From assembly GCF_007828955.1 (NCBI RefSeq), contig NZ_VIVR01000001.1, positions 5,766,001 through 5,830,000 of the forward strand: a stretch of 64,000 nucleotides of DNA, in the 5' to 3' direction. Source of the stretch: Kitasatospora atroaurantiaca (lineage in GTDB: Bacteria > Actinomycetota > Actinomycetes > Streptomycetales > Streptomycetaceae). Made by a program: the position numbers and the translations under genes. Below, one piece after another: positions 33,965 through 42,652 of the stretch. Below the pieces are notes generated by a model that was not told the origin of the DNA, ran no database searches, and was given only the letters and a program-made list of their open reading frames with translations. Within the stretch, counting starts at the first letter, position 1. The number at the start of each line of letters is the position of its first letter.

Positions 33965-34510
33965 ATGTCTGAATTCGACCAGTTCGCCCCGATGCAGGGG
34001 CGCACGGTCCGGTGCGCCGCGGTGTCCGTCGGGATCTGTGTGCTCTGGGCGGCGAGCGCCTGGGTGGCCTCGCATCTGCACGCCGACCCCTCGCTGCACA
34101 TGGCGGCACTCTTCATCCACCTGGCCTCGCTGGTGCTCGGGCTCGGCGCGGTGCTGGCCATCGACTACTACGGGCTGCTCTGGCTGCTCGGGCAGCGGAC
34201 ACTGCGTCAGGTGGTCGACTTCACCTCCCCGCTGCACGTCCCGGTCTGGGGCGGTCTGGCCGGGCTGACGATGAGCGGCATCCTGCTGGAGCCGAGCCTC
34301 GACTCGGGACTCACCTGGCTGAAGCTGCTGCTCGTCCTGCTGATAGCCCTGAACGGCGTGCACGCCACCGTGCTGCACCGCAGCCTGGAGGAGAACGGCG
34401 CGAACCCCCCGTCGCAGCGCCTGCTGGTGCGCGGCGCGGTCTCCGCACTGGTCTCGCAGGCCGGCTGGTGGGGATCCGTCCTGATCGGCTTCTACAACAC
34501 CCAGCACTGA
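33965..34510 (+). CDS. membrane protein, possibly iron-regulated
   Basis: 181-residue integral membrane protein with about five TM segments and several His residues in or near them (SHLHADPSLHMAALFIHLA, LHVPVWGG, NGVHATVLHR). It is not a member of a family I can name. The iron-box-like site upstream suggests control by a DtxR-family regulator. Start ATG 33965 lacks a strong ribosome binding site (GAGTCTCAC upstream). Followed by hairpin element copy 4. Confidence 0.75.
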   Translation: MSEFDQFAPMQGRTVRCAAVSVGICVLWAASAWVASHLHADPSLHMAALFIHLASLVLGLGAVLAIDYYGLLWLLGQRTLRQVVDFTSPLHVPVWGGLAGLTMSGILLEPSLDSGLTWLKLLLVLLIALNGVHATVLHRSLEENGANPPSQRLLVRGAVSALVSQAGWWGSVLIGFYNTQH

Positions 34511-34541
34511 CCAGCTGCGCACCGATCAGGTTTGGGCATCC

Positions 34542-34619
34542 CAGGGGCGCGGGGAACTGCGCGAGATCGGAAGGTACCGGCCTGTAGCCTCCCGCCTCGC
34601 GCAGTTCCCCGCGCCCCTG
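34542..34619 (+). repeat. 78-bp hairpin element, copy 4
   Basis: Arms pair without mismatch through the AACTGCGCGA core. Lies between the convergent membrane protein and SURF1 genes. Confidence 0.9.
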
Positions 34620-34653
34620 GGGTTGGCCCGCCCTTGCACCGAGCCCCCGGGGC

Positions 34654-35436
34654 CTAAGCCGGCAGCAGCTCCTCGGCCTCGGGGGCCGACTGCTCCTTGG
34701 CCTCGCGGCGCGCCAGGACCCACAGACCCACCGGCACCAGGGCGGCGAAGAGCCACCACTGGACGGCGTACGCGAGGTGCGGGCCGATGTCGGAGTGGTT
34801 GGGCTCGGGCAGCAGCTCGGGGGACGTGCCCGCCGGCGGGGTGGAGCCGACCAGCTCCAGGTAGCCGCCGAGCAGGGCGGCCCCGGTCGCCTTGGCCTGC
34901 TGGGTGCTGTTGATCAGCTTGAACTGCCGGTCCGGCAGCCCGCCCCGGTCCCGGATCCCGCTGCCGGCGCTGGTCTCGTCGGCCCGCAGCCGGCCCGTCA
35001 CCGTGACCTGGCCGCTCGGCGGCGCCGGGACGGACGGATAGCTGGTGGCGTCGCCGGGGGAGTCCACCCAGCCCCGGTTCACCAGGACCTCGCCCTTGCC
35101 GTCGGCCAGTCTGAGCGGGGTGACCACGAAGTACCCGATGCTGCTCCCGCCGGGCTCCGTCCGGCTCCGGATGACGAACTCGTGCGCCACGTCGTACTCC
35201 CCGACCGCCGTCACGGCCCGCCAGGTCAGGCCGGTCGGCACGGTGTAGCCGGGCGAGGAGAGGCTGTCGAAGGCGACGGGCCGGTCGGTCAGGTTCCGCG
35301 CAATGAGCTCGTTGCGCGCCACCCGGGCCTCGTGACGGTGCAGCTGCCAGAAACCCAGCCGGATCATGGTGGGGATCAGCAGCAGGGCGATCAGCGTGAT
35401 GATCGCCCAGCGCCGGGAGAGCAGAAATCGGTACAC
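34654..35436 (-). CDS. SURF1 family protein
   Basis: Membrane protein linked to assembly of cytochrome oxidase. The 260-residue product has the family layout: TM1 near the N-terminus (RRWAIITLIALLLIPTMIRLGFWQLHR), a periplasm-side beta domain (GYFVVTPLRL, VLVNRGWV) and TM2 near the end (YAVQWWLFAALVPVGLWVL), with the conserved HLAYAVQWW. GTG 35436 has TAGCGT 6 nt upstream and no ribosome binding site, so the transcript is probably leaderless. Confidence 0.92.
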   Translation of the reverse strand: MYRFLLSRRWAIITLIALLLIPTMIRLGFWQLHRHEARVARNELIARNLTDRPVAFDSLSSPGYTVPTGLTWRAVTAVGEYDVAHEFVIRSRTEPGGSSIGYFVVTPLRLADGKGEVLVNRGWVDSPGDATSYPSVPAPPSGQVTVTGRLRADETSAGSGIRDRGGLPDRQFKLINSTQQAKATGAALLGGYLELVGSTPPAGTSPELLPEPNHSDIGPHLAYAVQWWLFAALVPVGLWVLARREAKEQSAPEAEELLPA

Positions 35437-35442
35437 AACGGC

Positions 35443-35448
35443 ACGCTA
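35443..35448 (-). promoter_or_regulatory. -10 box TAGCGT of the SURF1 gene
   Basis: On the minus strand TAGCGT ends 6 nt before GTG 35436. Confidence 0.55.
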
Positions 35449-35467
35449 CGCCCACACCCCTCGCCGG

Positions 35468-36460
35468 TCAGACACCGGGGTGCGGCGCGACCTCGCGGAG
35501 CAGGTGCAGGAAGGCGTCCTCGCCGACCACCGGCGTGCCGTACTCGCGCGCCTTCCGTGCCTTGCCGCTCCAGCTGTCCGGCTCGTTGGTGACCAGCAGG
35601 CTGGTCAGCCGGCTCACCGAGGTCGCGATGTGCAGCCCCGCCTCCACCGCACGGTCCTCCAGCAGCTCGCGGTCGGTCGCGGTGTCCCCGGTGATCGCCA
35701 CCCGCATGCCCTGCATCAGCGGCCTGCCGTCCTCCCAGCGCCCCGGGTTCGGGTACGGGCAGGGCGGCCGCTTCTTGGCGGCCCGGTACGAGGAGCTGTA
35801 CGAGCCGCGGCTCGGGGCGGCCGGGCCGTCCTCGCCCAGGTCGGTGACGGCCACACAGGTGGTCAGCGGCAGCGGGATGCCCCCCTGCCTGGCCAGGTGC
35901 AGGCTGGGCCGGAAGGCCTCGGCCAGCACCCGGGCGTCGTCCAGCGCGTTGTGCGCGTGCCGCTGCTGCACGCCGAAGTAGGCGGCCAGCGAGGCCAGCT
36001 TGCCGTTGGGCAGCGGCAGCCCGAGGTCGCGCGAGAGCACCATGGTGCAGAGCCGGTGCTCGACCGGGGCGCGCAACCCGGCGCGTGAGTACTCGCGCGA
36101 GATCATGTTCCAGTCGAAGAGCGCGTTGTGCGCCACCATCACCCGCCCGCGCAGCCGCTCGCCGAGCTCGGCCGCGATCTCCGGGAAGGTCGGTGCCCCC
36201 TCCAGTGCCTCGCTGGTCAGGCCGTGGATCCAGGTCGGCCCCGGGTCCCGCTCCGGGTTCACCAGCGTGTACCAGTGGTCGGTGACCTCGCCGTGCCCGT
36301 CCAGCTGGTACACACCGGCCGAGATGACCCGGTCCGAACGGCCGAGCCCGGTGGTCTCGACGTCGACCACGGCGAAGCCCTGGCTGTGCTCGGCGGTGCG
36401 CTGCGCCGGGAACGGCACTGCCCATGCGGAGTCGTCCCTCGGTGACTGGATCGCGTGCAT
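35468..36460 (-). CDS. DEDDh 3'-5' exonuclease with C-terminal BRCT domain
   Basis: DnaQ-like exonuclease for DNA or RNA ends, 330 residues. Exo I FAVVDVETTGL (about 29-39), Exo II MVAHNALFDWNM (about 108-119) and Exo III HNALDDARVL (about 170-179) give the D-E-D-H-D set. Residues about 250-330 form a BRCT domain (MRVAITGDTATDRELLEDRAVEAG, then SLLVTNEPDSWSGKARKAREYGTPVVGEDAF). A basic linker connects them. ATG 36460 follows TAAGCT by 8 nt. A role in repair or proofreading outside the replicase is likely. Confidence 0.9.
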   Translation of the reverse strand: MHAIQSPRDDSAWAVPFPAQRTAEHSQGFAVVDVETTGLGRSDRVISAGVYQLDGHGEVTDHWYTLVNPERDPGPTWIHGLTSEALEGAPTFPEIAAELGERLRGRVMVAHNALFDWNMISREYSRAGLRAPVEHRLCTMVLSRDLGLPLPNGKLASLAAYFGVQQRHAHNALDDARVLAEAFRPSLHLARQGGIPLPLTTCVAVTDLGEDGPAAPSRGSYSSSYRAAKKRPPCPYPNPGRWEDGRPLMQGMRVAITGDTATDRELLEDRAVEAGLHIATSVSRLTSLLVTNEPDSWSGKARKAREYGTPVVGEDAFLHLLREVAPHPGV

Positions 36461-36658
36461 GGTCAAACAGCTTAAGGGCGCCCGCCCACAGCAATGGTCG
36501 AGCCGGCCTGCCGCAGTGGCGTACGCGACATTTCGACAGGGCGTGCGCCGGACCCCGGAATAGAGTGGGCGAGGGGATGGTCGTACACCCAGCCGAACGT
36601 TTCTCCCAGGTCGCCGGTACCCCTCCGGCGGCAGACCCCGCACTAAGGAAGACCCCTC

Positions 36659-37702
36659 ATGCGTGCCACCGTGATCCACGGCCCGAACGACATCCGGATC
36701 GAGGAGGTGCCCGACCCGCAGATCCAGCGGCCCACCGACGCGGTGGTCCGCGTGGTCAACGCCTGTATCTGCGGCAGCGACCTCTGGGCGTACCGGGGTG
36801 TGGCCGCCCGGGTGGCCGGTCAGCGGATCGGTCACGAGTTCCTCGGCATCGTCGAGGAGGTCGGCTCCGAGGTGTCCGGCTTCAAGCCCGGTGACTTCGT
36901 GGTCGCGCCGTTCGTCTGGTCCGACGGGGTCTGCGAGTTCTGCCGCGAGGGTCTGCAGACCTCCTGCCCGCACGGCGGTTTCTGGGGCGAGGTCGGCTCC
37001 GACGGCGGTCAGGGCGAGGCCGTGCGAGTCCCGTACGCCGACGGCACGCTCGTCCAGCTGCCCAAGGAGGCCGCCGGCGACGAGAAGCTGCTGCCCGGGC
37101 TGCTGGCGCTCTCCGACGTCATGAGCACCGGTCACCACGCGGCCGTCTCGGCCGGCGTCCGCCCGGGTGCGACCGTCGCCGTCGTCGGTGACGGCGCCGT
37201 CGGCCTGTGCGGCGTGCTCGCCGCGCACCGGCTCGGCGCCGCCCGGATCATCGCGCTGGGCCGCCACCAGGTCCGTACCGACATCGCCCGCAAGTTCGGC
37301 GCCACCGACGTGGTCGCCGAGCGCGGGGAGGCCGCGATCGAGGCGGTCAAGGAGCTGACCGGCGGTCAGGGCGCCCACGCCGTCCTGGAGGCCGTCGGCA
37401 CCGAGGAGTCGATGCGCACCGCGATCTCGATCGCCCGCGACGGCGGCGCGGTCGGCTACGTCGGCGTGCCGCACGGCGGCAGCGCGGGCGTCGACATCGC
37501 CCAGATGTTCGGCCGCAACCTCACCCTCGGCGGCGGTGTGGCCCCCGCCCGCGCGTACATCCCCGAGCTGCTCCCCGACGTGCTGGCCGGCCGGATCGAC
37601 CCGGGCCTGGTCTTCGACCGCACCGTCAACCTGGACGGCGTGCCGGACGGCTATCGGGCGATGGACGACCGCTCGGCGCTGAAGGTCCGTATCACCTTCT
37701 GA
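36659..37702 (+). CDS. zinc-dependent medium-chain alcohol dehydrogenase
   Basis: NAD(P)-dependent oxidoreductase of 347 residues. Catalytic zinc ligands Cys38 (CICGSD), His59 and Glu60 (GHEFLG) are present. The lobe that usually holds four structural Cys shows Cys92, Cys95 and Cys103 only (CEFCREGLQTSC), so the structural zinc site is incomplete or uses another residue. Rossmann motif VVGDGAVG is near residues 179-186. AAGGA lies 9 nt before the ATG. Monocistronic; substrate unknown. Confidence 0.92.
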   Translation: MRATVIHGPNDIRIEEVPDPQIQRPTDAVVRVVNACICGSDLWAYRGVAARVAGQRIGHEFLGIVEEVGSEVSGFKPGDFVVAPFVWSDGVCEFCREGLQTSCPHGGFWGEVGSDGGQGEAVRVPYADGTLVQLPKEAAGDEKLLPGLLALSDVMSTGHHAAVSAGVRPGATVAVVGDGAVGLCGVLAAHRLGAARIIALGRHQVRTDIARKFGATDVVAERGEAAIEAVKELTGGQGAHAVLEAVGTEESMRTAISIARDGGAVGYVGVPHGGSAGVDIAQMFGRNLTLGGGVAPARAYIPELLPDVLAGRIDPGLVFDRTVNLDGVPDGYRAMDDRSALKVRITF

Positions 37703-37714
37703 CGGCTGCTCAGG

Positions 37715-37744
37715 AAGACCGGCGCCACCCTTGGTGCCGGTCTT
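37715..37744 (+). terminator. terminator after the alcohol dehydrogenase gene
   Basis: 13-bp stem AAGACCGGCGCCA/TGGTGCCGGTCTT with one G-T pair and a 4-nt loop, 12 bp after the stop codon. Confidence 0.85.
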
Positions 37745-37906
37745 CTGCTGTCTCCTGATCGGTTTTCGGTCAGATCGTGCACATGCCGTGGCCAAGTACT
37801 GTTCGGGGCTGCCGGGCCCCTCTAGCATGCAGCGGCACCTGCGACTGTGACGCCCCTCACGTCCGATCGTTCCACCTGTGCACCCGTAGACGTCAGGAGA
37901 CACCGA

Positions 37907-38263
37907 GTGGACACCCCGCCGCCCGCCGAGACGGTCCCCACAGAAGTCCGAGGCATCGAGGAGACCGAGGAGTTCCGCTCGCTGCGCGGCTCCTTCCGAG
38001 GCTTCGCCTTCCCCGTGACCGCAGGATTCATCCTCTGGTACCTGCTGTATGTGCTGCTCTCCAGCTACGCGCCCGCGTTCATGGCCACCAAGGTGTTCGG
38101 CCACATCAACGTCGCGCTCCTGCTCGGCCTGCTGCAGTTCGCCAGCACCTTCGCCATCGCCGCCTGGTACGCCCGTTACGCGGACCGCCGGCTCGACCCG
38201 CCGGCCGCCGCCATCCGCGACCGCGCCATCCGCGACCGCGCCGTCAGGGAGGCAGCCGAATGA
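37907..38263 (+). CDS. DUF485 membrane protein, partner of ActP
   Basis: 118-residue protein with two TM helices (about 41-62 and 75-97) and the DUF485 signature FRGFAFPVTAGFILWYLLYVLLSSYAP. These small proteins are regularly encoded directly before acetate/solute:sodium symporters. GTG 37907 has AGGAGA 6 nt upstream, deciding the start; the longer frame from 37847 is rejected. The last residues hold a duplicated IRDRA. Overlaps the symporter start by 4 bp. Confidence 0.92.
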   Translation: MDTPPPAETVPTEVRGIEETEEFRSLRGSFRGFAFPVTAGFILWYLLYVLLSSYAPAFMATKVFGHINVALLLGLLQFASTFAIAAWYARYADRRLDPPAAAIRDRAIRDRAVREAAE

Positions 38264-39870
38264 CCGCCCTCGCCACCGCCGCCACCGAGCACCGCGGCCT
38301 GACCATGACCCTGTTCGGCGTCTTCGTGCTCGCCACCCTCGGCATCACGATCTGGGCCGGACGCCAGACCAGGGACGCCGCCGACTTCTACGCCGGCGGC
38401 CGCGGCTTCACCGGCTTCCAGAACGGCCTGGCCATCTCCGGCGACTACATGTCGGCGGCCTCCTTCCTCGGCATCGCCGGCGCCATCGCGCTCTTCGGCT
38501 ACGACGGGTTCCTCTACTCGATCGGCTTCCTGGTCGCCTGGCTGGTCGCGCTGCTGCTGGTCGCCGAGCCGCTGCGCAACTCCGGCCGCTACACCATGGC
38601 CGACGTGCTCGCCTTCCGGATGCGCCAGCGCCCGGTCCGTACCGCCGCGGGCATCTCGACCATCGTGGTGTCGATCTTCTACCTGCTGGCCCAGATGGTC
38701 GGCGCGGGCTCGCTGGTCGCCCTGCTGCTCGGCGTCAGCGGAGACGGCGCCAAGCGCTGGACCATCGTCGCCGTGGGCGCCCTGATGGTCATCTACGTCG
38801 CCATCGGCGGGATGAAGGGCACCACCTGGGTGCAGATCGTCAAGGCCGTCCTGCTGATCGCCGGCACCGCGCTGATGACCGTCCTGGTGCTCGCCAAGTA
38901 CCACTTCAACATCTCCAGCCTGCTCGGCGCCGCCGCCGACGCCAGCGGCAAGGGCTCCGCGTTCCTGGAACCCGGCCTCAAGTACGGCACCACCGGCACC
39001 ACCAAGCTGGACTTCATCAGCCTCGGCATCGCCCTGGTCCTCGGCACCGCCGGGCTCCCGCACATCCTGGTGCGCTTCTACACCGTGCCCACCGCCAAGG
39101 CCGCCCGGAAGTCGGTGCTCTGGGCGATCGGCATCATCGGCGGCTTCTACCTGATGACCCTGGCGCTCGGCTTCGGCGCCGCCGCCCTGGTCGGCCCCAA
39201 GGTGATCAAGGCCTCCAACGCGGCCGGCAACACCGCCGCCCCGCTGCTCGCCGAGAAGCTCGGCGGGGGCGCGGGCTCCACCGGCGGAGCCGTCCTGCTC
39301 GCGGTGATCTCCGCCGTCGCCTTCGCCACCATCCTGGCCGTGGTCGCCGGGCTCACCCTGGCCTCGTCCGCCTCCTTCGCCCATGACCTGTACGCCAACG
39401 TCATCCGGCGCGGGCGCGCGAGCGAGAAGGAGGAGGTCCGCTCGGCCAAGCTGGCCGCCGTGGCGATCGGCGCGGTGGCGATCGTGCTGGCGCTGTTCGC
39501 GGACAAGCTCAACACCGCCGCCCTGGTCGCCCTGGCCTTCGCGGTGGCCGCCTCGGCGAACCTGCCGACGCTGCTGTACTCGCTCTTCTGGAAGCGCTTC
39601 ACCACCGTCGGCGCGGTCAGCTCGGTCTACGCCGGTCTGATCACCTCGGTCACCCTGGTGTTCTTCTCCACCGTGGTCTCCGGGGGCAAGAACTCGCTCT
39701 TCCCGCACAGCGACTTCCACTGGTTCCCGCTGGAGAACCCCGGCCTGGTCTCCATCCCGGTCGGCTTCCTGGCCGGCTGGATCGGCACCCTGCTCTCGAA
39801 GGAGACCGCCGACCCCGCGAAGTACGCTGAACTGGAGGTCCGCTCGCTCACCGGACTGGGCGCGCACTGA
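38260..39870 (+). CDS. actP: cation/acetate symporter, SSS family
   Basis: Sodium-coupled uptake of acetate or a related short-chain monocarboxylate. The 536-residue protein has about 13 TM segments; DFYAGGRGFTGFQNGLAISGDYMSAASFLG near the N-terminus and GTAGLPHILVRFYTVP are characteristic of ActP-type SSS members. ATG 38260 overlaps the DUF485 gene. The acetate assignment rests on family resemblance and on the DUF485 partner; pyruvate or propionate are possible. Confidence 0.9.
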   Translation: MTALATAATEHRGLTMTLFGVFVLATLGITIWAGRQTRDAADFYAGGRGFTGFQNGLAISGDYMSAASFLGIAGAIALFGYDGFLYSIGFLVAWLVALLLVAEPLRNSGRYTMADVLAFRMRQRPVRTAAGISTIVVSIFYLLAQMVGAGSLVALLLGVSGDGAKRWTIVAVGALMVIYVAIGGMKGTTWVQIVKAVLLIAGTALMTVLVLAKYHFNISSLLGAAADASGKGSAFLEPGLKYGTTGTTKLDFISLGIALVLGTAGLPHILVRFYTVPTAKAARKSVLWAIGIIGGFYLMTLALGFGAAALVGPKVIKASNAAGNTAAPLLAEKLGGGAGSTGGAVLLAVISAVAFATILAVVAGLTLASSASFAHDLYANVIRRGRASEKEEVRSAKLAAVAIGAVAIVLALFADKLNTAALVALAFAVAASANLPTLLYSLFWKRFTTVGAVSSVYAGLITSVTLVFFSTVVSGGKNSLFPHSDFHWFPLENPGLVSIPVGFLAGWIGTLLSKETADPAKYAELEVRSLTGLGAH

Positions 39871-39918
39871 TCCTGCCTGACGGACGGCACCCGCGTGGTG
39901 TCCGATCACCCGGATAAG

Positions 39919-39953
39919 CTGGCCCGGCCCGCCCGTAGCGGCGGCCGGGCCAG
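39919..39953 (+). terminator. hairpin between actP and moaA
   Basis: Perfect 11-bp stem CTGGCCCGGCC/GGCCGGGCCAG plus an inner CGCC/GCGG-type pairing. It lies 48 bp after the symporter stop and 24 bp before the moaA start. A -10-like TAAGCT (39915-39920) overlaps its left edge. Confidence 0.65.
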
Positions 39954-39977
39954 TTGCACTCCGGAAAGGGGTCCGTC

Positions 39978-40967
39978 GTGCTCCTCGACACCTTTGGCCG
40001 ACAGGCCGTCGACCTGCGGGTCTCCCTCACCGACCGGTGCAACCTGCGCTGCACCTACTGCATGCCCGAAGAGGGCCTGCAGTGGCTGGCCAAGCCCGAC
40101 CTGCTGACCGACGAGGAGATCGTCCGGCTGGTCACCGTCGCGGTCCGCGACCTGGGCGTCCGGGAGGTCCGTTTCACCGGCGGCGAGCCGCTGCTGCGCC
40201 CCGGACTGGTCGGCATCGTCGCCGCCTGCGCCGAGCTGGAGCCCCGCCCCGAGCTCTCCCTGACCACCAACGGCATCGGCCTGGCCCGTACCGCCACCGC
40301 CCTCCGGCAGGCCGGCCTGGACCGGGTCAACGTCTCGCTCGACACCCTGGACGCCGACACCTTCTTCACCCTGACCCGCCGCAAGCGCCACCAGGACGTC
40401 CTGGACGGCCTGGCCGCCGCCGAGGCCGCCGGCCTCACCCCGGTCAAGCTCAACGCCGTCCTGATGCGCGGCGTCAACGACCACGAGGCCGCCGACCTGC
40501 TCGACTGGTGCCTGCAGCACGGGTACGAGCTGCGCTTCATCGAGCAGATGCCGCTGGACGCCCAGCACGGCTGGGACCGCTCCTCGATGGTCACCGCCGA
40601 GGAGATCCTGGGCCGCCTGCAGGATCGTTTCTCCCTCACCCCGGAGCCGTCCAGCGTCCGTGGCGCGGCCCCTGCCGAGCGCTGGCTGGTCGAGGGCGGT
40701 CCGGCGAGCGTGGGTGTGATCGCCTCGGTGACCCGGCCGTTCTGCCGGGCCTGCGACCGTACCCGGCTCACCGCCGACGGCCAGGTCCGCAACTGCCTCT
40801 TCGCCACCGGCGAGACCGACCTTCGGACCGCCCTGAGGTCCGGCGGCAGCGACGCCGAGATCGGCGAGCTGTGGCGGGCCGCGATGTGGGGCAAGAAGGC
40901 GGGCGCGGGGATCGACAACCCGGACTTCCTCCAGCCCGAGCGCCCGATGTCCGCCATCGGCGGCTGA
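39978..40967 (+). CDS. moaA: GTP 3',8-cyclase MoaA
   Basis: Radical SAM enzyme for the first step of molybdenum cofactor synthesis. The 329-residue protein has the N-terminal cluster motif C21-x3-C25-x2-C28 (DRCNLRCTYCMPEEG), FTGGEPLLRP, and the C-terminal cluster motif with three Cys in RPFCRACDRTRL...VRNCLF. It ends with the conserved Gly-Gly. GTG 39978 follows GGAAAGGGG by 6 nt. No other moa gene is adjacent. Confidence 0.96.
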   Translation: MLLDTFGRQAVDLRVSLTDRCNLRCTYCMPEEGLQWLAKPDLLTDEEIVRLVTVAVRDLGVREVRFTGGEPLLRPGLVGIVAACAELEPRPELSLTTNGIGLARTATALRQAGLDRVNVSLDTLDADTFFTLTRRKRHQDVLDGLAAAEAAGLTPVKLNAVLMRGVNDHEAADLLDWCLQHGYELRFIEQMPLDAQHGWDRSSMVTAEEILGRLQDRFSLTPEPSSVRGAAPAERWLVEGGPASVGVIASVTRPFCRACDRTRLTADGQVRNCLFATGETDLRTALRSGGSDAEIGELWRAAMWGKKAGAGIDNPDFLQPERPMSAIGG

Positions 40968-41004
40968 TGGGGTTCGGCGGAGTTGGACGGGGTTTGACGG
41001 GGGC

Positions 41005-41250
41005 TCAGCCCTGCCAGTCGGCGAAGGCCACGACCTCCTTCAGGAAGCCCCGGACGCCCAGGAACTGGGACAGGTGCTCGCGGTGCTCCTCGCAGGCGAG
41101 CCAGGTCTTCCTGCGGTCCGGCGTGTGCAGCTTGGGGTTGTTCCACACCAGCACCCACTCGGCGGGCTTGCGGCAGCCCTTTCCGGAGCAGACCGGCGGG
41201 CCCTCGGGGCCTTCCGGGCCACCGAAGAGGCCGAGGGTGGGGGAGTCCAT
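41005..41250 (-). CDS. small Cys/His zinc-binding-like protein
   Basis: 81-residue protein with C-x4-C (VCSGKGCRKPAEW) and later a CEEHREHLSQFL segment, which together give a plausible Cys2-His/Cys zinc site. It resembles small conserved actinobacterial proteins of unknown function. ATG 41250 has CAGGA 9 nt upstream. Longer frame from 41460 rejected for lack of any conserved pattern. Confidence 0.75.
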   Translation of the reverse strand: MDSPTLGLFGGPEGPEGPPVCSGKGCRKPAEWVLVWNNPKLHTPDRRKTWLACEEHREHLSQFLGVRGFLKEVVAFADWQG

Positions 41251-41544
41251 GGTGGGCCGTCCTGAGCGCTTGGGCGGGAGTGTGCACCGCCAGTCTCGCA
41301 CTCCCGACGGGCCGGCCGGGACGGGCGCCTGGATGCGGGCATGACGACGCCGGGCAGCCACGGGGGGAGCCGCCCGGCGTCGGTCTGTCGCTCCGACGGG
41401 GGATGCGGAGCGCGTACGCAGTATGTCACGGCCGGACCCCCGAATGGCTAGCTCTTTCATGATTAATCTGAGCTTGCTCTGAGCTTTCTACCGGTCAAAT
41501 GACAGCAGAGAATGCCAAACCGGACAGCTTTTCCTGAGGCTTTG

Positions 41545-41874
41545 TCACTCCTCGGCCGGGGCTCCACCCCCGCCGGTGCCGCCCGGCCCGAGCATCAGCG
41601 GCGTCTGCGCGGGCACCGCGAAGGTGCTCGGCAGACCGGGCGCCTTCTCCCGCCCGGCGTTGGCGAGCAGGACGGCGAAGTACGGCAGCAGGACCCCGCC
41701 GACGAGGGCCACGTACGCCACGTAGCGCTGGATGTCCCACATGACGACGGCGAGGACCACGCACGCCGTACGGACCAGCATCGAGATCACGTAGCGCCGC
41801 TGGCGCCCCCGGACATCCTCCGAGAGGCTGCTGCGTGCTCCGGTGATCCGGAACACCTGCCCGCTCTTGCCCAT
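41545..41874 (-). CDS. DUF3099 membrane protein
   Basis: 109-residue protein with two TM helices (about 31-47 and 51-71) after a cytosolic start FRITGARSSLSEDVRGRQRRYVISMLVRT, the DUF3099 pattern, and a Gly/Pro-rich tail. GAGGG lies 9 nt before ATG 41874. The region 41251-41544 downstream is AT-richer and shows no gene. Function unknown. Confidence 0.85.
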   Translation of the reverse strand: MGKSGQVFRITGARSSLSEDVRGRQRRYVISMLVRTACVVLAVVMWDIQRYVAYVALVGGVLLPYFAVLLANAGREKAPGLPSTFAVPAQTPLMLGPGGTGGGGAPAEE

Positions 41875-41985
41875 GTTCTACCGCCCTCGTCAGCACCCGT
41901 ACCCTCGCCGGACACGGCCATCTCACGGTACGCCGCACAGGGCCGACGGAGGAGAGCGGGGGAGCCGAATCGCCCGCGAGTGGGC

Positions 41986-42537
41986 CTAGGAGGCCTGCAG
42001 GGTCAGATATTCCGGCGCGACGGTGTCGGTCAGCCACACGCCGTTGGCGCTGACCCGGAAGACATGGCCGGCCGCCGACATCGCGGCGGCGTCGACCACC
42101 AGGACGACCGGCCGGCCGTGCCGGGAGCCGACCCGCACGGCGGTCTCGGTGTCCGCGGAGAGATGGACGTCCTGCCGGGACATCGGCCGCAGGCCCTCCT
42201 GGAGGATCGCGTCCAGCGCCCGCCCCGTGGTGCCGTGGTACAGCACCGGCGGCGGCTCGGTGGCGGCCAGCCCGAGGTCGACCGCCACCGAGTGGCCCTG
42301 GCTCGCCCGGATGGAGAGCCCGTCCTCGGAGTAGGCGAAGCGGCGCTTGTTGTTCGTCTCCACGACGTGGTCCAGCTCGGCCCGGCTCAGCCGGGTGCCG
42401 CGCCGGGCAAGGGCCGCGAGCAGGGTGTCGACCCGTACCCAGCCGGCCTCGTCGAGGGTGATGCCGGCCGAGCCGGGGTCGTGCCGCAGGATGCGGGAGA
42501 GGGTCTTGGAGGTCTTGACGGTACGTTTCTCGTCCAC
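41986..42537 (-). CDS. kptA: RNA 2'-phosphotransferase, Tpt1/KptA family
   Basis: NAD-dependent removal of an internal RNA 2'-phosphate. The 183-residue protein starts with the family N-domain (KTLSRILRHDPGSAGITLDEAGWVRVDTLL), has NNKRRFAYSEDG and IRASQGHSV, and the ART-fold part LYHGTTGRALDAILQEGLRPMSRQDVHLS. The Arg-His-Arg-Arg catalytic set (R in LRHD, H, R in IRAS, R in later helix) is present as far as can be judged. Bacteria lack the tRNA-splicing pathway that makes its known substrate, so the physiological role is open. GTG 42537 has GGAG 2-5 nt upstream. Confidence 0.92.
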   Translation of the reverse strand: MDEKRTVKTSKTLSRILRHDPGSAGITLDEAGWVRVDTLLAALARRGTRLSRAELDHVVETNNKRRFAYSEDGLSIRASQGHSVAVDLGLAATEPPPVLYHGTTGRALDAILQEGLRPMSRQDVHLSADTETAVRVGSRHGRPVVLVVDAAAMSAAGHVFRVSANGVWLTDTVAPEYLTLQAS

Positions 42538-42652
42538 GGCTCCATGCTCCCAACCGGGCCCCGCCGGCAGCCACCGATTTGCGTGCGGGAAACCACATTG
42601 GGCCTTCGGTCGGTGGCCCGGCCGAAGGCCCGATGTGGCTGTACCAATCAGG

